Assembly: GCF_009727055.1 (NCBI RefSeq)
Contig: NW_024064356.1
Span: forward strand, 813,206 to 877,205
Reading direction: 5' to 3'
Origin: Benincasa hispida
Taxonomy: Eukaryota > Streptophyta > Magnoliopsida > Cucurbitales > Cucurbitaceae
Length of the DNA: 64,000 nucleotides
The notes below the pieces were generated by a model. It saw only the letters and a list, made by a program, of their open reading frames with translations. It was not told where the DNA came from and did no database searches. Shown one piece after another: positions 1-12,211 of the stretch (position 1 is the stretch's first letter; each line of letters opens with the position of its first letter). The translations under genes were made by a program, and so were the position numbers.

Positions 1-482
1 CTATGGTCATCCTAGTGAAGTGAAGTCTCTGTCATGAATGATATTATATAACGAGACATTAACACTTTGTGGTCAGGACTTATACAAACTCTTTGTATAG
101 GACGCCCCTGCTCGCATGCCCCCAACAAGAATGATCTGGATCAAACCATCTGTGGCAAGTCACAACACTTGTGACCATTCCACAAAGCAGGCCGCGTCCG
201 TAGTATTACTAGGATAAGGTTTCCCTCCTATTTCCATATACTACAGACCATTTTGGTTATCACTCAAGACATGATCCACTTGTGTGTCACCACATACATG
301 CTTGAGTCACATACAGATAACCAAGGATTTTATGTTTATTGGTTTGTGGTAAAGCAAATAAAAAAAATAACCGAGCAAAACAACAAGATATGAAGTAAAT
401 ATCATATATTAACAATCACAGGTGTTCGTATATACTGTTTACAAACTACAGAACACGAGACTTTAGGGCATCAACCCCAACA
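1..482 (-). mobile_element. LTR fragment, minus orientation, cut by window edge
   Basis: Read on the minus strand, this begins TGTTGGGGTTGATGCCC at position 482, a typical LTR start, and runs off the left edge of the window. It is clearly similar to the outer part of the solo LTR at 47713-49615 (compare 1-130 with about 49170-49300), so both belong to one copia-type family. No coding sequence is seen. The neighbouring sequence from 483 onward is the same family in the opposite orientation. Confidence 0.7.
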
Positions 483-1860
483 GATAGATAGCTCCCTTAA
501 GTTTTGACTTCAAGGCTTAAACAATGTGGCACCACACACCTTCTCTTGGCCCGAGAGATGTTCACACATAGTTGGACTATGTTATATTGTTCATTAGAGG
601 AATTAGTGGTACTTAAGAAGTGAGATCTAACTACAGGGGCAAAACGATGATTTGGCCTAGCTGTACGTACGAGCATATGTGAAAGGTAATTGTACTCATG
701 ATTGGTTATATTCGTTGGACACAGAAATATATCTGTGGTAAGAAGAGTTCAGCTGTTGGCCTTTAGTGGAATGTCTGACTGTTAATGGATGGTGGATCTC
801 GTGGCTAAAGAGTTTAGTCAGCTATTCACGGATTGTTGGAGCTTCGAGCCACAGGTCTATTAGGTCCTCTAGGTAGCTTGGATAAAGTTGATAATCAGCG
901 TTTGGGTTAATTTGAAATGTTCAAATTGACAAGATGAAGTTTGATTATATATGATATAATTAGACTGGTTAATTATATATCATATAACTGGCTAAATGTA
1001 TGAGATACATTATTTTGGAGGAAATTAGATATAAATATGATTTATATCAAGTAGAGGAGAAATTACTATAGTAGATATGTGATATCAAACTATAAGGTAA
1101 AAATATAATATTATTATATTTATTAATAATTTAATTTGTTAATTATATGATAATTAACCTAAAAATTCTCTCGGATGTGCGTTAGTGAGAAAACCGCGCC
1201 GGTTATTGTAACCAAAGAATGAAAATGAAATTTTGTTTCATTTTGAAGAGTTCGAAAAAAGATCGGAAGGTTTTTGTGTTGGTGTGGATACGTAAACAAT
1301 CGCTTAAATCAAAAGCCTATACGATAGTCACTCAGTGCCTAAACGATCACATACTTCGTGCCTAAATGATCACACGCTAATTCCTAAACGATCGGATAGC
1401 TTTCCTAAACGATCCTATAGTGTTCCGTGTTTGCTAAACGATCCCCTACCTTTTCTTAAACGATCATTCAGTAAAACCTACACGATCGTGTAGTTTCTTC
1501 TAAGTGATAAGCATCTAGCATCTAGCTATGCGATAGCTTCATATTCTCTCCCACTTGCTTATCGTCTACACAATCAGTTCTTCCTCCTACCTCTACCAAA
1601 CTCACCAAAGACCACGCTTTGGGTTCTCACTCCGAGAATACCTAGGGCTCCTTTCTGGTGGTGTCGTCCTCGCTGCATTTGTTTGTTAACGGTTGTTCGT
1701 ACTACTGTAGCCGACACATCTGCTGGGCGTTTGTTGATCGAGTAGAGGCCTTCTGCTGCGTTGAGTTCCAAAGCTTGAAGAGCGTGTTCAACTAGTATGA
1801 GAACTCTTTCCCTTACATTTTAGTGTTCAAAGCATGCCGTTAATTACTGTATATTTGCAT
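483..1860 (+). mobile_element. LTR fragment A, plus orientation
   Basis: About 488-1000 matches the inner LTR sequence of the 47713-49615 solo LTR in reverse orientation, including the blocks around 'cccttaag', 'cgagag' and 'aaatatatct'. It lacks the first few hundred bases of the LTR. The likeliest cause is that the minus-strand LTR ending at 482 inserted into it. The right end is not sharp, and I place it near 1860 by comparison with the ends of fragments B and C. No gene is supported here. Confidence 0.5.
1314..1494. repeat. Degenerate tandem CCTAAACGATC minisatellite
   Basis: The core CCTAAACGATC recurs about eight times with small changes (CCTAAATGATC, GCTAAACGATC, CTTAAACGATC, CCTACACGATC), spaced about 20-29 bases apart by variable linkers. 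It lies inside LTR fragment A. The other LTR fragments in the window do not show it, so it is specific to this copy or subfamily. Confidence 0.75.
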
Positions 1861-1899
1861 AATTATATGTTCGAATGTATTTGGTATATTTCGGTCACG

Positions 1900-3010
1900 G
1901 TGAAATTAGAGAGATCCAATGGTGCTCATTGAACTCTTCGTTAAGAGATCCTTTAAATAATATATCTACAGTGAGGGGAATGCAACTCTGGGCTTTAGTA
2001 GAGTGACCCGGTAGTTAATGAATGTGGGTTAGTTCGGTGTAAAGAATTTAGCCAATTGATCTCGGATTGTTCGAGCCCATGATCTGTAGGTCCACGAGGT
2101 CCCCTTACTAGCTCATAAATGGATTAGCCTTAAAGTAGCGTGATAAGCTTATTTGAAATGTTCAAATTAGAAATAAGGAAATTAGTAATTATATGTGGTA
2201 TAATTACACGTTTAATTTTGGAATTATACGAAATTGGAGAATCAATTAATATATAAATATGATTTAAATATTAAATTCATGAATAGAGATTCATGATGGT
2301 GTAATTAGTGTTAAATTAATTTAATATTTGATGTTAAATTAATTAGAATTAATTAAATTTTTTAATTAATTAATTATTATTAATTTTATTAGAAAATTAA
2401 TTAATGTATTAATTTTGTAAAATTAATAAAGATTTCAATTTTGAAAAAAAAAATTATTTTGGAAGTTAATTTGTAAATCAAAATTAAAAAGATGGAAAAT
2501 GGAAAAGTGGGATTTCTCCACTTTCCATTTCTAGTTGCTCACACACTCTCCACCAATTTCATTGAGTCAATCTTCAAGCATTAGGTAGTTTTCATGCAAC
2601 AATCTTCTTTGCATGATAAGTCTTGCAATAAATAGAGAAGATTGATGTTGAAATCGAGCATTCAAATGATGCACTTGATAAGTTTTTGCTGAAAAACTTG
2701 AGGTTGAAGAAGGTCTTCTTCCATGGTGCAACAATGATCTTCTTCTCCAAATTCCCTTAATCCAAGCTTATTTTGAGTCCCACAACTCAATCCAAGGCAC
2801 CAAGAGGATAGTGAGGAAGGTGTTAAGGTGGTTCATAAGCAGATTTTGAGGAAATTTGCTGCTGAAATCGAGATTCAAGAGGTTCTTCAAAGGTATGTCA
2901 TGAAACCCTCTTATTAGTTTATGAGCATGATTAATTTAAAGCGAAAATTAATGAATTAGAATGTTTAATGATCCGTTTAACTTTCATTGCGTGTTCTATG
3001 ATTCTAACAG
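1900..3010 (+). mobile_element. LTR fragment B, plus orientation
   Basis: From about 1960 onward the sequence parallels 4810-5870 (fragment C) over its length. The shared landmarks are the 'atatctacagtgagg' block, the AT-rich middle with many 'taattaatt' runs, and an end with 'attagaatg.ttaatgat'. Fragments B and C bracket a gag remnant, so they probably are the two LTRs of one decayed copia element, although neither end is clean. Confidence 0.5.
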
Positions 3011-3547
3011 TAAGTTGGTGAAGGATATGTGTCAACACGTCCTGTGGTCTCTTCCATTTGTTTGGACTGTGAGATTCCTATGTTGCGCCTACTTTTCGTC
3101 TTTAAGTCGGCCTTGCTAGTCATTTAACGACGGCTATTCCCTCGAAGGGTTGTAACATAAGATTCGAAACAACTCAAACTTCAGAAATGGATAGGATTTC
3201 TTAGGTCGTTTTCCAACCTTGACTTTCCAATTCGATAGCACCGTTAGGGCCGACCTCTGAGGTCTGAAAATGGAGGGTTACATTTACGGAATTACTAAAG
3301 TGTTAGTAAGTTCTGACAAAAAACGGTAGCTAAATGACTATCGAAATATGAGTTATTTTGGAGATAGTATTGAGTCAAGAATGTCTTGCTTTAGTGAATG
3401 AGTATTTGACTGCCCCTCGGTAGCACCTATTTTGACTCACTATAGTATCGTTGCAAAAATAATGAAATTTGGGTGTATTATTACTTTGCTAAAACATGAT
3501 TGGGTTTAAAAGCAATTCATTAATAAAGAAATTTATATATTTTCTGA

Positions 3548-4412
3548 ATGACTTGTACATTAGTACAATTATTGGCTTCGAATAAATTAATTGGGGACAA
3601 TTATGCTACATGAAAATCAAATTTGAACATAATACTGATGATAAATGATTTAAGATCTATTTTGACAGAGGAATATCCTCCCATCCCTAGCTCAAATGCA
3701 AACTGAAATGTTCAGGATGCATATGACAAATGGACGAAGGCGAATGGAAAAGCCCGTGTCTACATTCTTGCCAGCATATCTGATGTCTTGGCAAACACGA
3801 AAGCATGTATACTGCCAAGGAGATTATGGAATCTCTACGAGGGATGTTTGGACAACCGACCTTCTCCTTGAGGCATATGCTATCAAATATATTTTCAATT
3901 GCCGAATGAAAGAAGGGGCCTCTGTTAGAGAACATGTCATGAACATGATGGTCCATTTCAACGTGGCAAAGGTAAATGAAGCTGTCGTGGATAAGAAAAG
4001 CCAAGTCGATTTTATTCTTGAGTCTCTTCCGAAGAGTTTCTTCCAGTTATGTATGAACGCATTAATGAACAAGATAGAATATAACCTGACTACAGTTCCT
4101 AATGAGTTACAAGCTTTTAAGTCCAGTTTAAGAACAAAAGGATAAAAAGCGAAGGTAAATATTGCCACTGCTGAGAAAAAGAGGATCGTCTTTTAAAAAA
4201 CTTGATGTTGTTTCTTCTTCTAAGAATAGGAGTATTCCCTTGAAGAAGAACAAGGAAAATGGAAAAAGAAAACTTCTACTGGCCGCAAAGGCAATGCCAA
4301 AACTACAAACAAAGGAAAATATTTCTACTGCAGCGAGGATAAGCACTGGAAAAGAAACTGCCCACAATACCTTGCAGAGAAAAAAGCGAAGAAAACAAAA
4401 CAAGGAAACTAG
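3548..4412 (+). pseudogene. Broken copia-type gag
   Basis: The frames together read as a Ty1/copia Gag of the UBN2 type. It opens at ATG 3548 and hits a stop after about 20 codons, where the family usually has a Trp (TGA for TGG). It then passes through at least one frameshift into an open stretch at 3696-4145 containing MKEGASVREHV and ILESLPKSF. A further shift leads to a zinc knuckle at about 4315-4370. The knuckle keeps C, H and C, but its first Cys is replaced by Tyr (YFYC where CX2C is usual), so it would not bind zinc normally. No protease, integrase or reverse transcriptase follows; the sequence passes straight into LTR fragment C. I infer a dead, pol-less remnant. Confidence 0.75.
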
Positions 4413-4499
4413 TTCCTGAGGATTGCTTACAATGAGATAATGCTCAAGATTATGAACATAGGAGAATATCTGAGAAAGACCAGTGGGAGATTTTAGAGT

Positions 4500-5870
4500 T
4501 GTTGACAAAAGATGAATCCGGTTACTTTTAGTTGGGGACATAGGGTGCAAGACGAAATTCACGCCTACCCAATTGAGGGATAGAAGAAAGGTTGTTCTCT
4601 TAAGTGTTGAATTCGAGTCTTGAACAAGGGGCCCTACCCTCTCATTGGCCTGAAAAAGATCTAGTTTAGTGATTGGATCACAAACCAATTGTTCATTTGA
4701 GGATAAATGGAACTTAAAGAGCAAGACGTAATTTTAGGGGTAAAACAACATTTGACCCAACCGTTATTACAAACAATCTGTGAAGGGTCGACTTACTGAT
4801 TATGGTTAAATCAAGTGGACACAAATATATCTACAGTGAGGAGAGTGAAACTATCAATCTATAGTGATGTGACTCGGTAGTTAACGAATATTGATTAATT
4901 CGATCTAAAATATTTTAGTCAATTAATCTCAAATCGTTGGAGCTCATGATTTGTAGGTCCATAAGGTCCTTCTACTAGCTTGTAAAACATGAACACCTTG
5001 AATTAGTAAATTTGAGTGAATTTGGAATGATATCAATTTGAAGTGTTCAAATTGATTTTCAATTTGAAATGTTCAAATTGAATTTAGGGTTTGAGTTTGA
5101 ATAATTCAAATTCAAATTAGAGTCTATACAATTATATTCGATATAATTAATTAAAGTTTAATTTATCAAAATTAAACGAAATTGGAGAGTTTATAATATA
5201 TAAATGTTGATTTAAATATTAATTACATAAATAGGATTCATGTTTAAAATTAGGTGTGTGATTAATTTAATATTTGATATTAAATTATTATTTAATTAAT
5301 TAAATTTGTTTAATTAATTAAAATCAAGTTAACTTTCAAATTTCAATTTGAGAAATTGAATTATGAAATTTTAATTTAAATTAATTTTTCAAATTGTATT
5401 TGAAAATTAAAATGTGGAACTCTACAATTCACACATCTATCCCACTCAATCTTCAAGTTGGAGGTGTCTATATGACTGAATTCAATCACGCTTTCATGTA
5501 GTTGAAGAATAAAAATACTCCAATTTGGAAGAATAGAGGGCTGATGAGTTGCTGAAAATTTTGTTCTTGTTGAGTTCTTCATCCTCACCACAAACCCTCT
5601 ACATTCCCTCATAAATTCACTTCATTTTTTAGTTTCGCCACTCAAATTCAAGGCTAAAAATAGTAGAGAAGATTTCTTTGTGGTTCCCTGAAGATTTGAA
5701 GCTGAGAATTCGTGAAGAGCAGCTTGGATCGGAAAGGAATTCTTCAAAGTTATGTGTTTCTTGAAACCAGCTTATTATCCTATGAACATGCTTGTTTTGA
5801 TGTCAAAATTAAGGAATTAGAATGCTTAATGATCGTGTTTTCTTCCACTGTGTGTTTTTGTATTCCAAAA
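4500..5870 (+). mobile_element. LTR fragment C, plus orientation
   Basis: This parallels fragment B (1960-3010), and in its first 300 bases the reverse complement of about 48700-49080 in the solo LTR. It lies just downstream of the gag remnant and lacks the LTR start. No coding frame inside is credible. Confidence 0.5.
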
Positions 5871-6620
5871 GTACTTTGATTTATATGGGTGAGAGTGGCC
5901 AGATTTGCCGACTCAATATGTCTACCATTTTGAGGATTCATCTGAGTGAGGAGCTTGGAACTCAACTATACAAGATGGAATTCACTCATTTTTTTTGTTA
6001 GGATAAGTAGATGAATTGCTCTCTTAAAGGCTGGTTTCGGGTCTTAAACAATGAGGGCCCCCACCTTTTCCCTAGCTAGAGAGGGGTCTAGTTATAGTGA
6101 GACTATGACTAATTGTTCATTAAGGAGTTATGAGTAACTACAAGGATAAAACGATAATTTTGACCCAATTGTACTTACGAATAATTTGTGAATGGTCAAT
6201 TTACTGTTGATTGGATATATCCAATTGACATAAAAATATATTTACAGTGCGAAGAGTGTAGGTGTCGGTCTTTAATGAAGTGACCGACAATTAATGAATG
6301 TTGATTAATTTGGTTAAAGAGTTTAATCAATTAAATTTTCTCTCTAAATCTCTTCTTCCCTTACCAAAGGCAAGCCCACACCACTCTAATTTTTACTCTC
6401 ATCTTAAGAATAAGAAGAAGACTTCTTTGGTGGTGTCTAAGAAGTTCTGCATTGTGTTGTTCAGGATTGAGAAGGAACTTTCACTATTCGTGACCACCGG
6501 AGAGGAAATGTGAAGATTAGATCTTCAAAGGTTAGTCCAATTTCTTCCCTTTTCCTCTCTGTATTTGTAGAAGCATGGTACGGGTGATTGTTTATCCTGT
6601 ATAGTTTTAGTTGTTCCTCT
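5870..6620 (+). mobile_element. LTR fragment D, plus orientation
   Basis: About 5880-6340 resembles the reverse complement of 48640-49100, with blocks such as 'gagtggc', 'ctcaatatgtctaccattttgagg' in part, and 'gaattcactc'. It follows fragment C directly, so two LTR pieces of one family lie head to tail. About 6340-6540 is a divergent tail. The short open frames here are not supported as genes. Confidence 0.45.
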
Positions 6621-7049
6621 ATTTTATTAATTTCTATAGAAAAATTTCAAGGACACAAGCAATCACTTGCTTCTGCTGCTAGAAATCGATTCCCTTCAGA
6701 TTCAGCAGCATTTGGTCCTCTTTTGGGTCTCTTTCCGCGACATTCCCATAGTCAAGCTCGACGGGAAGGCATTCATGTTGATAGTTGAGGCCGACCCTAG
6801 ATTTTAGGGTTGGAATTTACAAATGTGAATGTGAAGAAAGAAAGCCTCAAACCTGATTCAAGAGATGATGAAGCCAAATCGATGGACAAAAGGTTATTCT
6901 GGTAGACCAAAAATGGACCAAAGCAAAGATCTTTAGCTAAGGAACTTATAGTACAAATGAAAGAGGAAACAACAACAGAGGAGCGAATCTGGCGAAGAGC
7001 TGCAAAAAGAATCAAATATGGTTAGATCGATGCGAGAAGTAAGTGGTTC

Positions 7050-7735
7050 CAATCGGGAAAGAGGAAATGAGCTCACCATACTCTCCAAATCCTGTTGGAA
7101 CCTCATAGTGAGAGTTGTTGAGCCAATGTTCGAGACAATTTTTGCTCACCCAGAACCAACCATTTTTCCATTTTTTTTATAGAGGTGGGCTTGTTCACTA
7201 TTGCCCCATATTTAGAACTCAAATAATAAAAGAGTTTGCCAAAAGAAGGAGTACAACTCAACATGTGGAAAGACATAAACGCAGATGCAGATAAGGAGGA
7301 ACTATCCCATATCTCGCCCATAAAATATAACAAGAAATCAGATGGCTCCACCTGTTTAAAGAAATCTGAGCGGGGGCTAAGTTAAATAGAGATAAAAAGC
7401 TTTAAGAGAAGAGACAGATGGGACAAGTGGATACCAAAAGGAAACATGAGCAGGTAAAAGGCAACTTATCCCAAGGGAGGATCGTCTATGTTATCATTAA
7501 AACTGGGAACTCTCAAGTGCACATCTTTGGAAATGTCATACTCGTATCGTAAAAGCTCGAGTTGAGCCTCCATCACTGATGATGACAAAGTAGTGAATTA
7601 TGCTTCAGTTCCAGTCTCGGATTCTTTCTAAGAAAAATTGTCTACATCATTATAAATGAGGTTAGAGGAGTCATCATGTGAAAAGAAGTCATCACAATTA
7701 GGAGATAGCGGATTGAAACTATCCTCACTATCCAT
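7050..7735 (-). pseudogene. Decayed gypsy-type transposon N-terminal domain protein
   Basis: Read on minus from a possible start at 7735, the frame gives MDSEDSFNPLSP and then a stretch with 'LRVPSFNDNIDDPPLG', an FLLYFMGEIWD-like block at about 7300-7340, and, after a frame change near 7175, WFWVSKNCLEHW. The order of a 'vP..dd...PP.G' block followed by a W-rich segment resembles the plant 'putative gypsy type transposon' domain (PF04195). Several stops and at least one frameshift break it. No downstream gag-pol was found. The assignment rests on remembered family pattern, not a search. Confidence 0.45.
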
Positions 7736-7858
7736 GCAATGTAATGCAATCAATGCAAAAAAAAAAAAAAAAAAAAAGCTTGAGGAAGGAGAATATTTAC
7801 CTTTAAAGGAAGAGGAAAATGTAGAAGAATGATGAAGTGAAAGAGTAAGAGGGGATGG

Positions 7859-7870
7859 CAATTTATAGGC
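7859..7870 (-). promoter_or_regulatory. Possible TATA box, minus strand
   Basis: On minus this reads CCTATAAATT, followed by a pyrimidine-rich stretch and, about 125 bases on, the ATG of the gypsy-type remnant at 7735. Spacing and context suit a pol II start, but an AT-rich genome gives many such matches. Confidence 0.3.
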
Positions 7871-8449
7871 ACAAAAAAGGGGGGCTTGGCTCGATTGATT
7901 GGACAGGACAAAGTAGATAAGTCTTGACAAGGAGCAGAAGTCGAGGATGACGTCACCATGTGTCAGTAGGTTGGAAAAACCCAAAAATAGGGTGAGGCTT
8001 GGCTCGGCAGTCGAGCCTGACATGACAGAATAGGGCAAGATGATTTAACATGGAGCGACAACAAAAGGTGAGGTAATCAAGTGTCAGCAAAGTAGACAAA
8101 TTGAAATCTTAAAAGTTATGCTAGGCTTGTTAGAAAAGAAAGAAATAAGATTATGGGATGTTAGATCGAGGTCGACCAGACCAAAAAAATGCCATAATAG
8201 GAATGATGAGAAGTCAAAGCAATAGTAGGAGAGTATGACAAGATGTCGAAGTCTGTTGATGAAAGCTAACAGGTTAATTTCACTTAAGTGTAGGAGGAAG
8301 AAAATTAGGGAGCTAATTAGATACAATGACAGTCTAGTTAACACTCCCAATAAGGCTTGTCTCCAAGAGTTTAGTCCCAGGGATACAACAAACACCAATG
8401 CAGTACATCTATATCTTCCAGAAAAGAAGCCAAGCATGGAGTAAATATG

Positions 8450-10320
8450 TCGTTTAACATTGCGTAATTGTGGTGGATGTGCGCAAAGAGCTCAATCATA
8501 CCTTTTAAGGGAAAAGAAGTTTCAATTGAACACTTCAAGCAAAGCCAAAGAGTTCAAGGTAATCTTGGAAGGCCAAGCTTGTTATGACTAAATCAAGCTG
8601 GTCAAAGGAAGCTTTGTCATTAAAAAAAAATCGCAGCAAAAGACCAAATCGAAAGGTAGCAAAATAGCAATACTCCCACGTTTACATCTCAAAGGTATGA
8701 TCAAAATTCGATTCCAAACTTGGGAGTGAGGCTAATATTATAGGTAAAATTAGACAAAAAAGCAAGAAAGACTTTTGATGTGCAAAAAACCAAAATTAAA
8801 TGTAGAAGGAAAAAGGAAAAAGAAAGTGGTGTGAGCTTACGCTCAGCCTTGACCCTAAGGAAACAACCTTGTTTCCTTGGAGGATTTGGCAGGAGTTAGG
8901 AATAGGGATAGTGAAAAAATCGAATCAAAGAATACTATAAATAAAGGTGAAGAGCATAAAGAAGAGGTAACTTAGAAGTTCTGATTTTTCTACTCATCTA
9001 ATTACTAACTTAGGCATCAGAGCCCTTTTTTCTTTGTTTTGCAAGTCCCCTCATCCTTGAATTAAAAATTCATAGTTGTTGTCACGTGAAGGCCAGATAC
9101 GTCTATCTTTGGCCAAAATTTAGCATAAAAAATCATACAATGTAAGCCCTTGATCTAAGCTAAAGAATAAGCCAAGCCAACACTTGAACCAAGAAGTTAG
9201 AACGGATTGTAGGCTAGATTAAAGAAGCTAAAATTTGGCTAAGTGCTCAAACTATGCTTTGAACCTTGGGAAGCTTAAGGGCATGAGTTGGCCTAGAAGT
9301 AAAGGATGAGTATAATTGGCTAAGTGTTGAAAGTAAGATTTGAACGCATAGTCTAATAAAGAAGAGGGAATTTAGACTAAGTGTTAGTAAGGAATGAGTA
9401 GGACTCAACCATTGAAGCATGATTGGACAAGTTTAACTTATATTTTAGGTTGAATGCATACCAAGCTAAGAAACCCTACTTGGATGCATAGCTATGGAAA
9501 AGTTGGAAGATTAAACTAGGTACTAAGTATGTAAGGAGTGAGGACATAACCTTGGATGAGTTCAAGTCATCGCCCTAAAGTTGGAATCATAGTTGGAGTT
9601 GTTGGAAAGCCTTGAACGCATGCTTTGGCCACCAAAGACTCATTTGAATGCATGCTAGGACAAGTTGAACTATCTTGGACGCATAGAGGAAGATTTGGTT
9701 AAATGTTAGACAACCATGCATTGAACTATGCACAAACCAAGTAAAGAGTAGGGTGGGATGCATAGTAAAGGAGAGTTGGACCCATGGAATGTTCGGGGTG
9801 AGAATTTGGCTAAGTGTTGGACAACTTGTTGAACACCTACCCTAGTAGGGACGTGTTGGACACACAGTGGGGTGGAAGATGGATGCATGGAAGGAACCAT
9901 GTGCCCAACTTGCATACCACGCATTAGGATTAACCTTTCTTTAGGAGTAAGGTCAAGTTGATAGCAAGGCGAAATATGTGGCTCATTCGGGTAAAATTTT
10001 GATTAAGTCCTAGTAGGAGGTGGAGGCCTAAGAGACAAGGAGAGGGCATGCAAGTGTGGGTTGGACACTCAAAGAAGGACTATGCGTTGGGCCTTATATG
10101 GTGGGGACACATAAGATTTCTATGCAAGTAGGAGGTGTCCACATATGGAACAAAGAGAGATCATGTGAGATGTTGGGCTGGCACCTCGAAAGAGAACCAT
10201 ACGTTGGGCATTGTATGGTGGTGACAAGTAAGGTTTACAAACAAGTAAGAGGTGTCATGCTATGAGAACTTAGATGGATGATGAGGATGACTTGGAATTG
10301 CTTATAAATACCCCAAGAGA
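8450..10320. other. Gene-free stretch with LTR-like features
   Basis: No credible coding frame is present. Two plus-strand TATAAATA boxes lie at 8936-8943 and 10303-10310; both are followed by gene-free transcript-like sequence, as in LTR U3-R regions. After the first, an 'acttaggcatcagagcc' string (about 9009) resembles the R/U5 part of some gypsy LTRs. Between 9236 and 9830 the phrase 'ttggctaagtgtt' recurs about five times with changes. This is probably decayed gypsy LTR or untranslated sequence tied to the remnant at 7050-7735; that link is inferred. Confidence 0.35.
10056..10265 (+). repeat. Diverged tandem duplication, about 115-bp unit
   Basis: Two adjacent units, starting near 10056 and 10171, share the blocks 'tggtggggaca/tggtggtgaca', 'cgttgggc' and 'caagta(g/a)gaggtgtc' in the same order and spacing. 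The short open frame across them (10056-10265) is a by-product of the repeat and is not taken as a gene. Confidence 0.6.
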
Positions 10321-12211
10321 GTTTTATTTCACCATACAACTTTAAAACTCTCTAAAGAAAGACTTAAAGAGAAGTGTTGGAAGAAAGTATCCCCATTCCC
10401 CCACTTTAGCTTACACACATACATCCTCATTCCCTCTTTTCAGCTCTTCGGCCCCTTAACACATCTCTTCCACACCACATATTAAAGAAAGTAAAGCAAA
10501 AGAGGAGAAAGAAAGATGAAGGAAAACGGAGGAAGTGACGGTGGTAGCAACACACACTGGTTTGTCCGCTCAAATTCGACCATCTTTCGCTCACATACAG
10601 CCACCCATTACTCAAATCCAACCTGCATATGTGGCTGCTTAGTTCTCCTAAATTCATCATATTCTATTGCAGTTCAACCCCGTTGACTAGCCACTTTGTC
10701 CAAATCTGGCCACCACTATTCATATTCGTCGTCATTGATCTAAACCGCTCGAGAATGCATCGCCAATTTCGGGAGAACGCGACACCATTGGCGATAGAGG
10801 AGGTGGAAGATAAATTGGAGAATTTGTTTTTTTTAACATTTGTTTAAATATTAAAATATAAGATCTAGAAAATCATAAAGGTCTTAAAGATCTTCCAAAA
10901 ATATTTTTAAAAAATCATGGCAACAAATTTTAAACCACAAAAGAGCTAGTGTTCAAATCTGGGATACATGATAGTTAAAGGACAATTTTGGTATAACACC
11001 CAATCGTTAAACCCTATTTTTAAATTCTAGACATTTTTAAGAAAAAAATTGAAAATAGAAATTTGTTAAAACACCACCTCCCATTTAGACATTGGTACAA
11101 TTTCTCTAAATATTATTTTGTAATATTTAATTAGCTACAATCAACACTATTTCAAAACTCTTTTGTTACAATTTTTATTATTTGTTATCGTTTTTACCAT
11201 TATTTTTCATTCATCATTTTTTTATTTTTTACTATAGTATTTACTATATACTACCTAAACTAAAATTGTATACGCCTCCAAAGACTTCTAAGATTCATCA
11301 CATATAATCCTATTTCAATTAACAAACAATACCATCAAATTTGGTGAATTTTATTTTTTTTTCTAAATATTTTTTACATTATAAATTTATAACAATCAAT
11401 ATAATGATTCGAGGTTAAAATGTTCGAATCTCATTTTTTTTGGAAAAGAAAAATTTGTCTTCTAATAATATGTGATTGAACATTTAGGTAGATTATATAG
11501 AGATGAGATAGAATGTAGCTCAAGATAGTATTTTTTAAAAATAAAAATATGCCGTTTCTTTTTTTTTAAAAAAAAAGTATTGGAATTAAAATGTGAAATG
11601 AAAGAATTGAACCTCAGACCTCGAAGTCGATAGTACAAGCTCTATACTTCATGTACGTTCTCGTTGGCATAAAAAATATGCACTTTCGGACAAACTAAAA
11701 CACTTAGCATTAATGTCTATTTCTTCTTCTTTCAGCTGCAATGTCCGATTGATCTTTTTTTTTAATCATCCTTCAACTGCTCTCCCCATTTTAATTTCTT
11801 CACCTTCCCTAGTCCATAGCAATTACTACATACCCAAAACACTAGCAAATGGAGTTCAATACTTCTTTTCTTTTGTGTTCATTATGATATGATTTCTTTA
11901 ACCTTTCTATCATGGAGGATTGGAAAACGACAGAAGCACCCACATTCGTAGTTTATAAATTTCAGAGCCACAGTTGAAGAATCACCAAGTGGAACCCACT
12001 TTGCTCGTTGGCTTTGAAACAACTAATGCTCGGTGGCTTCTTAAATTTCCCGACCCCCACCTCCTGATGGTCTCTGTTTTTCGCTACATTATAGCCCACC
12101 ATTTCGTCGCTGCAATTAATGCGATTGCTTCTGATGAATCCCATACTTGAGGAGACGGTTGAAATGGTTATTTTCAGATGATGAACTGATCGATCGGACT
12201 GAGCAGCGGAA
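10321..12211. other. Intergenic sequence upstream of the MLO gene
   Basis: AT-rich sequence with no supported coding frame. The last few hundred bases must hold the MLO promoter and 5' leader, but I cannot point to a convincing TATA box. A 570-base minus frame that overlaps MLO exon 1 is a shadow. Confidence 0.5.

Noticed and set aside
10056..10265. 69-aa open frame
   Set aside because: It is produced by the tandem duplication there; the frame follows the repeat and matches no family I know.
11590..11665. Possible tRNA on minus (box B-like ggttcaattc)
   Set aside because: No acceptor stem or anticodon arm could be folded around it.
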